DNA of 64,000 nt, taken from Streptomyces sp. CB09001. GTDB taxonomy: Bacteria; Actinomycetota; Actinomycetes; Streptomycetales; Streptomycetaceae. This document shows positions 54,663 to 63,946 of this stretch, one piece after another; position 1 is the first letter of the stretch; every line of letters begins with the position of its first letter. The notes under the pieces are model-generated. The model was not told the DNA's origin, did no database searches, and saw only the letters and a list, made by a program, of their open reading frames with translations. The position numbers were made by a program, and so were the translations under genes. The stretch covers positions 1,798,001 through 1,862,000 of the forward strand of contig NZ_CP026730.1 in the NCBI RefSeq assembly GCF_003369795.1. Reading direction: 5' to 3'.

Positions 54663-55493
54663 ATGACAGCCATCGCAGCGCAGCCGGCCGTGGACAGCGG
54701 TGCGGCACCGCAGTGGATCAACGACCTCATGGACGCCCTCGGCGCACCCGGTGCCGGTCTCGCCATCGCTCTGGAGAACCTCTTTCCTCCCTTGCCGAGC
54801 GAGGTGATCCTGCCGCTGGCCGGGTTCGCGGCCAGCTCCGGCCGGATGAGCCTGATCGCCGTCCTGCTGTGGACGACGGCGGGTTCGGTGATCGGCGCGC
54901 TCGCCCTGTACGGGATCGGTGCCCTGCTCGGCCGGGACCGCACGGTGGCGATAGCGGGGAAGCTGCCGCTGGTGAAGGTGTCCGACATAGAGAAGACGGA
55001 GGCATGGTTCCTCAGGCACGGGACCAAGGCGGTGTTCTTCGGCCGGATGATCCCCATCTTCCGCAGCCTGATCTCCGTGCCGGCGGGTGTGGAGCGGATG
55101 CGGCTGCCCGTCTTCCTCGCCCTGACGACGCTGGGCAGCGCGATCTGGAACACCGTGTTCGTGCTCGCGGGCTACGCGCTGGGGGACAACTGGTCGGAGG
55201 TCTCGGACATCGCCTCCACCTATTCGAAGGTGATCCTCGTGGCGGCCGCCCTGGCCCTGCTGGTCTTCGTCGTCATGCGTCTGCTGCGCCCGGGCGCCGG
55301 TCACCGGCGGCGGAGCCGCGGGCACGACGGGCGAGAGGAGATACGGCCGCCGGCCGACGACGACGGCCGCCCCGGCACCGGGGCCGGTGCCGGGGACGGG
55401 GGCGGCGGGTTCAGCGAGCCGGGCTCGCCGCGCGCAGGAGCTCGCGAAGGATCCGCTCACCGGCCAGGACGCCGCGCTCGGGCAAGGCGCTGA
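54663..55493 (+). CDS. DedA-family membrane protein
   Basis: 276 residues, ATG 54663. The DedA core (~20-215) has ALENLFPPLPSEVILPLAGF, ALALYGIGALLGR and the catalytic-type FFGRMIPIFRSLISVPAG. A hydrophilic Gly/Asp/Arg-rich tail of ~60 residues is extra, and its last 83 bp overlap the convergent HAD gene. Probably a polyprenyl/phospholipid flippase-type protein, possibly induced by the divergent two-component system. Confidence 0.88.
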   Translation: MTAIAAQPAVDSGAAPQWINDLMDALGAPGAGLAIALENLFPPLPSEVILPLAGFAASSGRMSLIAVLLWTTAGSVIGALALYGIGALLGRDRTVAIAGKLPLVKVSDIEKTEAWFLRHGTKAVFFGRMIPIFRSLISVPAGVERMRLPVFLALTTLGSAIWNTVFVLAGYALGDNWSEVSDIASTYSKVILVAAALALLVFVVMRLLRPGAGHRRRSRGHDGREEIRPPADDDGRPGTGAGAGDGGGGFSEPGSPRAGAREGSAHRPGRRARARR

Positions 55494-56223
55494 TCGTCGG
55501 AGCCGTCCATCCGGAGTCCGCAAGTTCACCGTGGCCCGGGCGCCAGCCGCGGTCGGCGGCGAGGAGCAGATCGGCGTCGAGGAGCGAGTCGCCGGCGGCG
55601 AGGGTGAGTTCGGCGCCGGTGCGGCGGGCGACCTCGTGCACGGCGGCGCTCTTGGTGAGCGGCTTGGGCACGGCGTAGATCTTGCGGCCCTGGAGGGACA
55701 CGGTCCAGCCGCGGTTCTCGGCCCAAACGGCGAGTTCCTTCACCCAGTCCTGGGGCAGCAGGTCGCGTTCGACGACCAGGTAGGCGAAGAGGTCCTCGGC
55801 GACCCGGTGCTTGCGCACCCACAGCGGGTCGGCGGTGTTCGTCAGGTGGTCGCGGACCTCGGCGAGCGACGCGCATTCGTCGGCCAGCCGTGCGGTCACC
55901 CGGGCGTGCCAGGCGGGGTCGGAGACGCCGTCCACCAGCAGGTGGCCGCCGTTGGCGCAGATCGCGTACTTCGGCGCGGGCCCGGGGAGGTTGATCCGCT
56001 GGTACTGCTTGCGGGTCCGGGTGGTGGTCGGCACGAAGAGGGCCGAGTCGCCGAGGTCGGTCAGGAGTTGGGCGGCCGTCTCGGTCAGGTAGGAGAGGGG
56101 TCTGCTCTCGTAGACCTCCACGCACAGCAGGCGGGGTGCCCTCAGGTCGGGCATGGTCAGTCCGAGGGCGGCCGCGGAGTAGATAAGGGTGCGGTCGAGG
56201 TCGCTGGCGACGAGTACGGGCAT
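55411..56223 (-). CDS. HAD-family phosphatase of the Ter metabolite module
   Basis: 270 residues. Motif I ASDLDRTLIYS (Asp8, Asp10), a large Cof-type cap (~70-190) and motif IV TLAAGDSLLDADLL. The ATG overlaps the phosphoribosyltransferase stop by one base (TGATG). In Ter-type operons this phosphatase follows PRTase and CitE-like genes and is thought to dephosphorylate the nucleotide-like product. It overlaps the convergent DedA gene by 83 bp. Confidence 0.83.
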   Translation of the reverse strand: MPVLVASDLDRTLIYSAAALGLTMPDLRAPRLLCVEVYESRPLSYLTETAAQLLTDLGDSALFVPTTTRTRKQYQRINLPGPAPKYAICANGGHLLVDGVSDPAWHARVTARLADECASLAEVRDHLTNTADPLWVRKHRVAEDLFAYLVVERDLLPQDWVKELAVWAENRGWTVSLQGRKIYAVPKPLTKSAAVHEVARRTGAELTLAAGDSLLDADLLLAADRGWRPGHGELADSGWTAPTISALPERGVLAGERILRELLRAASPAR

Positions 56224-58724
56224 CAGAGCGTCACCGCCTTGCCGTCGGCCCCGGTGGCGCCGCGCGTGTACTGGGGGTGGATCAGCCCGACACAGGTGTA
56301 CGGGAGGTCGGCGACCTCCTCCACGGGCACGCCCCGCTGTTCGGCCAGCAGGCGGACGTGGTCCAGGTCGGCGCCGGCTCCGGTGCGGGCCAGCACCTTC
56401 CACGGGACGCGGCGCAGCATCACCCGCGTGGTCTCGCCGACGCCGGGCTTGACGAGGTTCACGTCGTGGATGCCGTACTCCTCGCTGATGCGCTCGACGG
56501 CGGTCCAGCCCTCCCAGGTGGGGGTGCGGTCGGCGGAGAGGAGGTCCTTCACTTGGGCGTCGACCGTGTCCGTGACGTCGGGGAAGCAGGCGGAGACGGC
56601 GTCGAGGAAGTCCGGTGACAGGTCGGCGCCGGCCAGCTCGCGGTAGAACTTCGCGCCGTGGAAGTCGTGCGGGCCGACCAGGTCGGCGCGGAGCACGGTG
56701 CGGGATATCAGACCGGAGACAGTGGAGTTGAGACAGGCGGAGGGGATGAGGAAGTCGTCACGGGTGCCGTAGGTGCGTACGCAGGAGCCGGGATCGGCCA
56801 GTACGGCGATCTCCGGGTCGAAGCCGGTGATGCCGTCGGAGGCCTCGAATTCGCGCAGGGCGGCGGCGAGTTCGCGGGTGATGGCGCCCTTGCCGGTCCA
56901 GCCGTCGACGAAGACGACGTCGGCGGGGTCGTGGTGGTCGGCCAGCCAGCGCAGCGCGTTGGCGTCGATGCCGCGGCCCCGGACGATCGACACGGCGTAG
57001 TGAGGGAGGTCGAGACCATGGCGGAACTGCGCCCAGCGGCGCATCAAAACGCCGACCGGGGTGCCCGCCCGGGCGAGGGAGACCAGCACGGGGCGGGGCG
57101 ACCGTTCCGCGAGGACGATCTCGGTGACGGCGCCGACGGCGCGCGCCAGCCGGGCCGCGGACGTCTTGAGCGCCGCGTGGAACAGCTCCTGGTACTGCTC
57201 GCTGGGCTGGTACTCCACGGGCAGCGACTCCGCGTAGTGGGCGCCGCCGCTCTGGATCGCCTCCTCGCGTTCCTCGGTCGGCGCCTCCAGCGTCACGCCC
57301 GAGAGGTCCTGGAGCAGCCAGCCGACCTCGTCGGGCGCGTACGAGGAGAAGTCGGGGCCGCGCAGGGGCTCGGGCAGCATGGAGGGCCTTTCGGGGTCGT
57401 GCGGGGGACGCGGGACGTACGACGGGACGACCGCGAGCAGGACGTGGGGGACATGGGCGGCGAGCCGGGCCGCCAGTCCGTTCGGGGCATGCAGGGCGGG
57501 GGTGTCGGCGGCCGAGTCGACGACGGCGACGACGGCGTCGAAGCCGCCGCCCGCGACGTTGTAGGCGTAGCGCTCGCCGGGGCCGTCGGCCGGGTCGTCG
57601 TGCGCGGGGAAGACCAGGCGGGTGCGGATGGCGTAGCCGGGGTCGTCGACGGCGAGGACGGGAGACCGGGTGGTGGTGGAGTAGCGCACGTCGACGCCGA
57701 CGGTCTGCTCCAGCGCGTGGGCCAGGCGGAGGGGAGCGTACATGAGCTCCTCGAAGCCGAGGACGAGCACGCGTTGGGCGCCGGCGGGCAGCGCCTCGGC
57801 GATCCGTGCCGCCATGGCGGGCAGGGCGGCCTCCAGCCGGGCCCGGTGGGCGGCGGTGAAGCCGTGCCGCCCGCCGTCGGGCACGTCGTGGGGCCAGCGC
57901 AGCCGGACGTGCTCGACGGATCCGGAGGGTGGCGCGGCCGGAGCGGGGCCGCTCGGCTCCGTGGCCGTCGCCTCGTGCCGGGCGACCAGCTCCTGCCCCT
58001 TCTCCAGCACACCCGGCGGCAGCCGGACCGTGCCGGAGGCGGTGGTCACCAGGTCCACGCGGGCGCCGATCTCCCGGGCGAAGTCTTCCAGCCGGCCGGC
58101 GTCGGCGGGCGAGCGCATGTCGACCAGGGCCACCACGACGTACCGCTTGCGGGGATAGCGCTCGTGCAGGGCGCGGACGGTGTTGAGCACCGTGTTGCCG
58201 GTGGAGAACTCGTCGTCGACGAGGACCAGCGGCCCGTCTCCGGCCAGCAGCGCCGGGTCCTCGGGCAGCAGGAGGTGGGAGGTCGCGTGCGAGTGCGACT
58301 CCTCGAAGCCGCCGGCTCGGGCGACTCCGGCGACCGGACGGCGGGTGGAGTGCAGGTAGGGCGCGGGGCCCAGACCGTCGGCGACGGAGTGGCCGAGTCC
58401 GGTGGCGGTCTCCGCGTAGCCGAGGACGACGGCGCGTTCGGCCTCCTCGGCGCCGAGGAGGCCGCGGACGCGCCGGCCGAGGGCGACGCCGTGGCCGTAG
58501 ACGACGGAGGGCGACTGCGGGACGTGTTTGCCGAGCACGTTGGAGACGAGCAGGTGTGCCCGCTTGGGGTTGCGGCGCAGGGCGAGCCCCAGCAGGCCGG
58601 TCAGCGCCTCGTCGCCGGTGAGGCCGACGCCGAGCCGCTCGGCGACCCAGCTGCCGGACCAGACTTCGGCGTGCTCTCCGGCGTGCTTTTCGGCGTGCCC
58701 CTCGGCGTGCGCCCGCTCCGTCAT
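56223..58724 (-). CDS. Multidomain phosphoribosyltransferase of Ter system (PRTase + TRSP + StiP-like)
   Basis: 833 residues, ATG 58724 with GGGAGG upstream. N-terminal PRTase with PRPP loop LVLVDDEFSTGNT (~176-188); a TRSP-like middle domain (~270-420); and a second, StiP/PRTase-like C-terminal half with SLARAGTPVGVLMRRW (~550) and VVFVDGWTGKGAITREL (~605), again a PRPP-loop-like motif. The two catalytic-type halves in one chain match the Ter-associated enzymes predicted to make a nucleoside-like metabolite. First 40 residues are Glu/His/Ala-rich. Confidence 0.82.
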   Translation of the reverse strand: MTERAHAEGHAEKHAGEHAEVWSGSWVAERLGVGLTGDEALTGLLGLALRRNPKRAHLLVSNVLGKHVPQSPSVVYGHGVALGRRVRGLLGAEEAERAVVLGYAETATGLGHSVADGLGPAPYLHSTRRPVAGVARAGGFEESHSHATSHLLLPEDPALLAGDGPLVLVDDEFSTGNTVLNTVRALHERYPRKRYVVVALVDMRSPADAGRLEDFAREIGARVDLVTTASGTVRLPPGVLEKGQELVARHEATATEPSGPAPAAPPSGSVEHVRLRWPHDVPDGGRHGFTAAHRARLEAALPAMAARIAEALPAGAQRVLVLGFEELMYAPLRLAHALEQTVGVDVRYSTTTRSPVLAVDDPGYAIRTRLVFPAHDDPADGPGERYAYNVAGGGFDAVVAVVDSAADTPALHAPNGLAARLAAHVPHVLLAVVPSYVPRPPHDPERPSMLPEPLRGPDFSSYAPDEVGWLLQDLSGVTLEAPTEEREEAIQSGGAHYAESLPVEYQPSEQYQELFHAALKTSAARLARAVGAVTEIVLAERSPRPVLVSLARAGTPVGVLMRRWAQFRHGLDLPHYAVSIVRGRGIDANALRWLADHHDPADVVFVDGWTGKGAITRELAAALREFEASDGITGFDPEIAVLADPGSCVRTYGTRDDFLIPSACLNSTVSGLISRTVLRADLVGPHDFHGAKFYRELAGADLSPDFLDAVSACFPDVTDTVDAQVKDLLSADRTPTWEGWTAVERISEEYGIHDVNLVKPGVGETTRVMLRRVPWKVLARTGAGADLDHVRLLAEQRGVPVEEVADLPYTCVGLIHPQYTRGATGADGKAVTL

Positions 58725-58802
58725 GTACTCGTGCCTCCCGTTGTCCGCCGCGGCATGGGCCCGGCGTCGGTGGTGGATCGCTTGCGTCCGGTCGCCCGGC
58801 GG

Positions 58803-59969
58803 TCAGTCGGAGAGTCCGGCGGCGAGCAGCTCCACGAAGCCGATGTCCTCGTTCGCCACCCCGAAGACCTCGGCGCGCAGCAGGGTCCGCTCGGCCCAGG
58901 CGCGGTGCGGCTTCACCTCGTTCATCTTGTTCGTGTAGGCCGACCTCATCACGCCTCCGCCGCAGCGTTCGGGCCGCAGGATGTCCTGGGCGTCGCAGAA
59001 CTCCTCGTGGCTGACCACGGACAGTGCGTGCACGGGGAGCACGTGCGAGGGGTGGATGCAGGTCTTGCCCAGCAGGCCGTTGGCCCGGTCCAGGGAGATC
59101 TCGCGCAGCAGGCCGTCCATGGAGTGCTCGATGAGCTTCTGGCGCAGTTCGACGGCCTGTCCCTCCAGGAAGGGGCTCTGACGCAGTTGCGGTTTGAACA
59201 TCCTCTCCTGGACGCGGAAGTACTCCCACACGGGCCCGGTCACCGTGAATCCGGTGCCGTCGGCGCGGGCGAGCATGTTGACCACGTCGGCGATCACGGA
59301 GGCGACGATCTGGACGTCGTAGGCCGTCATGTCGGGGCCCCGGCGCAGCCCGTAGGAGGAGCAGAAGTCGGTCACGCCGAGCCGCAGGGCCAGCACGCGG
59401 TCGCGGTACTTGTCGACCGCGCGGAAGATGCCCTCCAGTGTCTGGACCCGGGACTCCCGGTACAGCAGGTCCGGGGACTCGAGCACGGGCATGGCGAAGA
59501 GCCTGCGGCCGCTGGTGGCCTCGGCGGCGGCGAGCGCCTCCAGGAAGGGCATGCCGCGTTCCTCGGTGAACTTCGGCAGCACGAATCCGGACAGCAGCCG
59601 CACGGCGGGGCCGAGGCGCCGTACGAGGTCGGGTATCTGCTCTGGGGTGCGGACCCGGACGAACAGCAGGGGGACGTCGTCGCTGGAACGTTCCGCCAGG
59701 TCCGTGAGCTGACGGACGAGGTTCGCCTCGCCGAGGGGTACGTCGGCGTCGTCGATCGAGTCCTCCAGGCACAGCACCATCGACACCAGTCCGCGTGCGC
59801 TCTGTTTCAGGATGTCGTCGGCGAGGCTCGGTCGGGTGGCCGGACTGTAGAGCGTGGCACCCAGGCCCGCGGACAGCAGCCTGGCCGGAGATTCCGCCGT
59901 GAAGGAGCAGGGCTCCTGATGAAAGAGACGCTTCCGCACATCAGGGGCTATCTGTCCGAAATGACGCAT
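58803..59969 (-). CDS. CitE-like HpcH/HpaI-type aldolase/lyase of Ter module
   Basis: 388 residues. The TIM-barrel CitE features are present: CLEDSIDDADVP (metal Glu/Asp), FVRVRTPEQ (substrate Arg), PVLESPDLL and the late RLGVTDFC segment. It probably cleaves or makes a C-C bond in the small-molecule pathway of the Ter cluster. It is first gene of the operon, 78 bp before the phosphoribosyltransferase, and divergent from the TerD gene. Confidence 0.85.
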   Translation of the reverse strand: MRHFGQIAPDVRKRLFHQEPCSFTAESPARLLSAGLGATLYSPATRPSLADDILKQSARGLVSMVLCLEDSIDDADVPLGEANLVRQLTDLAERSSDDVPLLFVRVRTPEQIPDLVRRLGPAVRLLSGFVLPKFTEERGMPFLEALAAAEATSGRRLFAMPVLESPDLLYRESRVQTLEGIFRAVDKYRDRVLALRLGVTDFCSSYGLRRGPDMTAYDVQIVASVIADVVNMLARADGTGFTVTGPVWEYFRVQERMFKPQLRQSPFLEGQAVELRQKLIEHSMDGLLREISLDRANGLLGKTCIHPSHVLPVHALSVVSHEEFCDAQDILRPERCGGGVMRSAYTNKMNEVKPHRAWAERTLLRAEVFGVANEDIGFVELLAAGLSD

Positions 59970-60176
59970 TTAAACTCCCCCGTGGTGTCTGGGCGACCTG
60001 GAATCGTCGAAAGGTGGCCGGTAATAGTACGTAGGTATTGATGTCGGAGGTTCCCACCGGGCATGAATTCCAGGTAACCCGGCCGTGTCGGCGACGGCGA
60101 CCCGAGGCGGGCGGACGCGAGCCGAGTACCCGCCCCCGCGTTGTCGTGACCAGGACCGAGAGGGCAGGATGACGGC

Positions 60177-61166
60177 ATGACGCACGCGATGCTGAAGGGG
60201 TCGAACGTCCCGCTGCAAGCCACCACGGTACGCGCCGTGCTGCGCTGGACTCCCGGGCAGGGGGTTCCCGACGTCGACGCCTCCGCGCTGCTGCTGGGGC
60301 CGGACGACCGCGTGCGTTCCGACGAGGACTTCGTCTTCTACAACCAGCCACGGCATCCCTCCGGCCAGGTCTGGCGGCTCGGCAAGAAGCGGGTCGCCGA
60401 GGGCCTGACCGACACGATCCAGACGGACCTCTCCGGCGTCGAGCCCTCGGTGGGCCGGATCCTGCTGGTCGCGTCGGCGGACGGCGTGCCCTTCGACCGC
60501 GTCCGGTCGCTGCGCATCCTGCTGCACGACGCGGCGGCCGACGCGGAACCGCTGGCGTACTTCGACGTCACACCGGAGACCGGCCAGGAAACGGCGCTGA
60601 TCTGCGGGGAGCTGTACCGGCGCGGGGAGGGCTGGAAGTTCCGGGCGCTGGGCGAGGGCTACTCCAACGGGCTCAAGGGCCTGGCGACCGACTTCGGCAT
60701 CTCGGTGGACGAGTCGGAGGGGGCGGACGACCCCATGTCGGCCCCCCGGCCCGCAGCCGCGTCCGCCACCTCCCCGTCCACCACCTCCCCGTCCACCCCC
60801 TCCCAGGCCACGCCCGACCAGCCGACGCCCGCCCAGTCCACGCCCGCTCCGCCGACGGTCGGCCCCGACCACCCGACGGCCGTGCAGCCGTTCCCGGGGC
60901 CCTCGCGGCCTCTGCCGCCCGAGCAGCCCACCGGCGTACCGACACAGCCCGCGTACGGCTATCCGCAGCAGCCGGCGACGGCCCAGCCCTCCTACGGCTA
61001 TCCCCAGCCGGCCGCCGGCCCGCCCGCGTACGGGTACCCGCAGGCACCTGCCGCGGCCGGGGTCACGGGAGCGCAGTCCGGCTACGGCTATCCGCAGCCG
61101 GTCACCGGGGCGCCCGATCCGGACTTCCGGCTGCCTCCGCAGGGCCCGCAGTTCGTCGGCCGGTAG
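60177..61166 (+). CDS. TerD-domain protein with Pro/Gln/Tyr-rich tail
   Basis: 329 residues. TerD domain (1-~180) with [33 protein letters not shown] and [23 protein letters not shown]; the Asp-rich loops bind Ca2+ in this family. The remaining ~150 residues are Pro/Ser/Thr-rich and end in five YGYPQ-type repeats, a likely disordered interaction tail. Divergent from the CitE/PRTase operon and convergent with the TerA-like gene. Confidence 0.9.
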   Translation: MTHAMLKGSNVPLQATTVRAVLRWTPGQGVPDVDASALLLGPDDRVRSDEDFVFYNQPRHPSGQVWRLGKKRVAEGLTDTIQTDLSGVEPSVGRILLVASADGVPFDRVRSLRILLHDAAADAEPLAYFDVTPETGQETALICGELYRRGEGWKFRALGEGYSNGLKGLATDFGISVDESEGADDPMSAPRPAAASATSPSTTSPSTPSQATPDQPTPAQSTPAPPTVGPDHPTAVQPFPGPSRPLPPEQPTGVPTQPAYGYPQQPATAQPSYGYPQPAAGPPAYGYPQAPAAAGVTGAQSGYGYPQPVTGAPDPDFRLPPQGPQFVGR

Positions 61167-61196
61167 CCCCCGCGGACGGCGGCCGGTAGCCGCAGC

Positions 61197-61934
61197 TCAG
61201 CGTTCCGCCTTGCTCTTGTGCCCCCGGCCCCATTGCAGGCCCCAGCCGTACAGCCGGTCCAGCTCGCCCTGGAAGCCGTAGACGAACTTCACCTCGCGGC
61301 GGACGAGGATCTCGTCCTTGACGTTCTCGATCATCACCACGGCACAGGACCGGGCCTGCGGATGCCGCTCGTCGAGGCCGATCTCGATGCGGGGCCCGTT
61401 GCTCGGGTAGAGCGTGACGACGGCGTGCGTCCGGTCGAAGGCCGGCGTCTGGTCGTAGATGTAGGCGAAGAGCAGCAGGCGCTTGATCTCGTCCTTGTGG
61501 TCGAGGTTGACGTAGAGCGTCTCGCCGGAGGCCGAGCCGAAGCGGTCGTCGCCGCTGAGCTTCACGTACGGCGGGGCGTTGACGTCGCCCAGGAAGCCGC
61601 CGAGCGGCTGGACCACCCCGCGGGTGCCGTCCTTGAGTTCGTAGAGGCAGCCGAGGTCGAGGTCGACGTTGACCATGCTCTGGCTGTGGCCGACGACCTC
61701 GGGAGGCTTGAGCGCCTTGAAGGGGTGCCGCAGCAGGCTCTCCCGCTGGACGCCCGAGATGTCGGAGGTCCGCATCCGCCAGGAGAGGTTGACGCGGAGA
61801 TTGCCGGTCGCCGCGCCCTGCTTGGTCAGGGAGACCTGACTGTGCCGTTTGGTCAGCTGTATGGAGTTGGTCGCCGCGCTGCCCGAGTCGAACTCGGACT
61901 CGCGACCGCGCCACAGCCCGTCCAAGAAGCCCAT
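61197..61934 (-). CDS. TerA-like TerD-fold protein
   Basis: 245 residues. The fold is recognisable from IQLTKRHSQVSLTKQG (strand ahead of Ca2+ loop), VNVDLDLGCLYELKDG and GDDRFGSASGETLYVNL. It is the longer, TerA-type relative of TerD. In Ter systems it acts with TerD proteins at the membrane near TerC-type channels, consistent with the DUF475 gene just upstream. A hairpin (61963-62001) separates the two. Confidence 0.83.
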   Translation of the reverse strand: MGFLDGLWRGRESEFDSGSAATNSIQLTKRHSQVSLTKQGAATGNLRVNLSWRMRTSDISGVQRESLLRHPFKALKPPEVVGHSQSMVNVDLDLGCLYELKDGTRGVVQPLGGFLGDVNAPPYVKLSGDDRFGSASGETLYVNLDHKDEIKRLLLFAYIYDQTPAFDRTHAVVTLYPSNGPRIEIGLDERHPQARSCAVVMIENVKDEILVRREVKFVYGFQGELDRLYGWGLQWGRGHKSKAER

Positions 61935-61962
61935 TCCCGCCCCACCTTCGCGTCACCGCCGA

Positions 61963-62001
61963 CGGGGCGGCCCCGAGGAGTCGTCCTCGTCGGCCGCCCC
62001 G
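61963..62001 (-). terminator. Hairpin after the DUF475 gene
   Basis: CGGGGCGGCC / GGCCGCCCCG arms with an inner CGAGGA/TCCTCG stem and small bulge. Confidence 0.7.
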
Positions 62002-62085
62002 CTCAGAGCGTTCCTCGTCCCGGCCGGGTTCACACCAGGGGTGCGGGCGCACCGGGGGCGCGCCCCGGCCCGGGGATCAAGGGTT

Positions 62086-63228
62086 TCACACCCCGGAGGA
62101 GACCTCCGCCTTCTCCTGGTCGCCGTCTCCCCCGGCCGCCGCCAGTGCGCGGTTGCGGCGCACCGAGGAGAAGAAGGACCAGCCGATCAGGGCGACGCCG
62201 ACGAGGCCGGTGATGATCTCGTGGATCTCGTACTGGATGGTGACCAGCAGGATCACGGCGAGGGCGCCGATGGCGTAGTGGGCGCCGTGCTCCAGGTAGA
62301 CGTAGTCGTCGAGGGTGCCCTGGCGGACCAGGTAGACGGTCAGGGACCGCACGTACATGGCGCCGATGCCGAGACCCAGGGCCATCAGGACGATGTCGTT
62401 GGTGATGGCGAAGGCGCCGATGACACCGTCGAAGGAGAAGGACGCGTCCAGGACCTCCAGGTAGAGGAACATGAAGAACGCCGCCTTGCCCGCCAGCTTG
62501 ACGGCCGACTTGGGCTTGCCGGTGCGCGCGGCTTTCTCTTCCTCCTCGTGCTCCCGTTCCTCCTCCTCTTCGAGTTTGTCCTCGAAGTAGCCGGAGAGTC
62601 CGCCGACGATCATGTAAGTGATCAGGCCCGCGATGCCCGCCAGGAGCACCGTCTCCGCCTTGTCGGCATGGGCGCCGCCGTGCTGGTGGGCGTGGGCGCC
62701 GAAGGTGATCGCGGAGACCAGCAGCACGATCAGGGCGATGCAGACCGACAGCATGTCGACCTTGCCGAGCTTGGCCAGCGGACGCTCCAGCCAGGCCAGC
62801 CACTTGATGTCCCGGTCCTCGAAGATGAAGTCGAGGAAGATCATCAGAAGGAACATGCCGCCGAAGGCGGCGATCGACGGATGGGCGTCCGTCACCAGCT
62901 CCTGATAGCGGTCCTTGTCGGTGAGCGCGAGGTCGACGGCCTCGATCGGTCCGAGCTGGGCGCTGATCGCCACGATCACGACCGGGAAGACCAGGCGCAT
63001 GCCGAACACGGCGATGAGGATGCCGATGGTGAGGAAGATCTTCTGCCAGAAGGCATTCATCTTCTTCAGGATCCCGGCGTTGACCACCGCGTTGTCGAAG
63101 GACAGCGAGATCTCCATGATGGAGAGGATCGCCACGATGCCGAAGGCGGTCCACCCCCCGTAGAAGACCGCCGCGACCAGGCCGAGCGCGGTGACCGCGA
63201 ACGACCAGCCGAAGGTTTTCAGAAGCAC
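62086..63228 (-). CDS. DUF475 / TerC-like integral membrane protein
   Basis: 380 residues from GTG 63228. About nine membrane helices in two repeats, each with the TerC-like acidic motif: SLSFDNAVVNAG (~42-53) and SFSFDGVIGAF (~252-262). A His-rich (HAHQHGGAH) and Glu-rich loop may handle metal. Families of this type export or sense Mn2+/other metals and associate with TerD proteins. It lies between the TerD and TerA-like genes. Confidence 0.88.
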   Translation of the reverse strand: MLLKTFGWSFAVTALGLVAAVFYGGWTAFGIVAILSIMEISLSFDNAVVNAGILKKMNAFWQKIFLTIGILIAVFGMRLVFPVVIVAISAQLGPIEAVDLALTDKDRYQELVTDAHPSIAAFGGMFLLMIFLDFIFEDRDIKWLAWLERPLAKLGKVDMLSVCIALIVLLVSAITFGAHAHQHGGAHADKAETVLLAGIAGLITYMIVGGLSGYFEDKLEEEEEREHEEEEKAARTGKPKSAVKLAGKAAFFMFLYLEVLDASFSFDGVIGAFAITNDIVLMALGLGIGAMYVRSLTVYLVRQGTLDDYVYLEHGAHYAIGALAVILLVTIQYEIHEIITGLVGVALIGWSFFSSVRRNRALAAAGGDGDQEKAEVSSGV

Positions 63229-63277
63229 TGGCTACCCAATCGTGTGTGTACGGGGCTCCCCCGCGCCGTACTCGGCT

Positions 63278-63853
63278 TTACGAAACGTTGACTCCGAAGT
63301 CTAGAGCGATGCCGCGAAGCCCCGACGCGTACCCCTGCCCCACCGCACGGAACTTCCACTCGCCCTGGTAGCGGTAGAGCTCGCCGAAGATCATCGCGGT
63401 CTCCGTGGAGGCGTCCTCACTGAGGTCGTAGCGGGCCAGCTCCTGGCCGTCGGCCTGGTTGACGACCCGGATGAAGGCGTTGCTGACCTGGCCGAAGGTC
63501 TGGCCGCGCTCGTCGGCCATGTGGATCGAGACCGGGAAGACGATCTTGTCGCAGTGGGCCGGCACCTTGGAGAGGTCGACCAGCAGCGACTCGTCGTCGC
63601 CGTCGCCCTCGCCGGTGAGGTTGTCGCCGGTGTGCTCGATCGAGCCGTCCGGGCTCTTGAGCTGGTTGTAGAAGACGAACCACTCGTCGCCGAGCACCCG
63701 GCCGCTGCTGCACACGAGTGCGCTCGCGTCGAGGTCGAAGGGTGCTCCGGTGGTGGAACGCGCGTCCCAGCCGAGTCCGACCAGTACCTGTGTGAGGTTC
63801 GGTGCGGCCTTGGACAGGGAGACGTTGCCGCCCTTGGCAAGCGTGACGCCCAT
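63278..63853 (-). CDS. TerD-family protein
   Basis: 191 residues, ATG 63853 with GGGAGGG upstream. Classical stand-alone Ter[46 protein letters not shown] (Ca2+ loop), [39 protein letters not shown]. Cytoplasmic. The previous gene (63947 on) is a close tandem relative. Confidence 0.95.
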   Translation of the reverse strand: MGVTLAKGGNVSLSKAAPNLTQVLVGLGWDARSTTGAPFDLDASALVCSSGRVLGDEWFVFYNQLKSPDGSIEHTGDNLTGEGDGDDESLLVDLSKVPAHCDKIVFPVSIHMADERGQTFGQVSNAFIRVVNQADGQELARYDLSEDASTETAMIFGELYRYQGEWKFRAVGQGYASGLRGIALDFGVNVS

Positions 63854-63895
63854 GGTGATGGTCCCTCCCCGGGTGATGGTTCCTGGTTTCCTGCG

Positions 63896-63932
63896 CGTCC
63901 GGCGCCGCACGTAAACCGTGCGGCGCCGGACG
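63896..63932 (-). terminator. 16-bp hairpin terminator of the upstream TerD gene
   Basis: Perfect arms CGTCCGGCGCCGCACG / CGTGCGGCGCCGGACG with a 5-nt loop, 14 bp after the partial TerD stop. Confidence 0.85.
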
Positions 63933-63946
63933 GGTCGGACAGTCGC

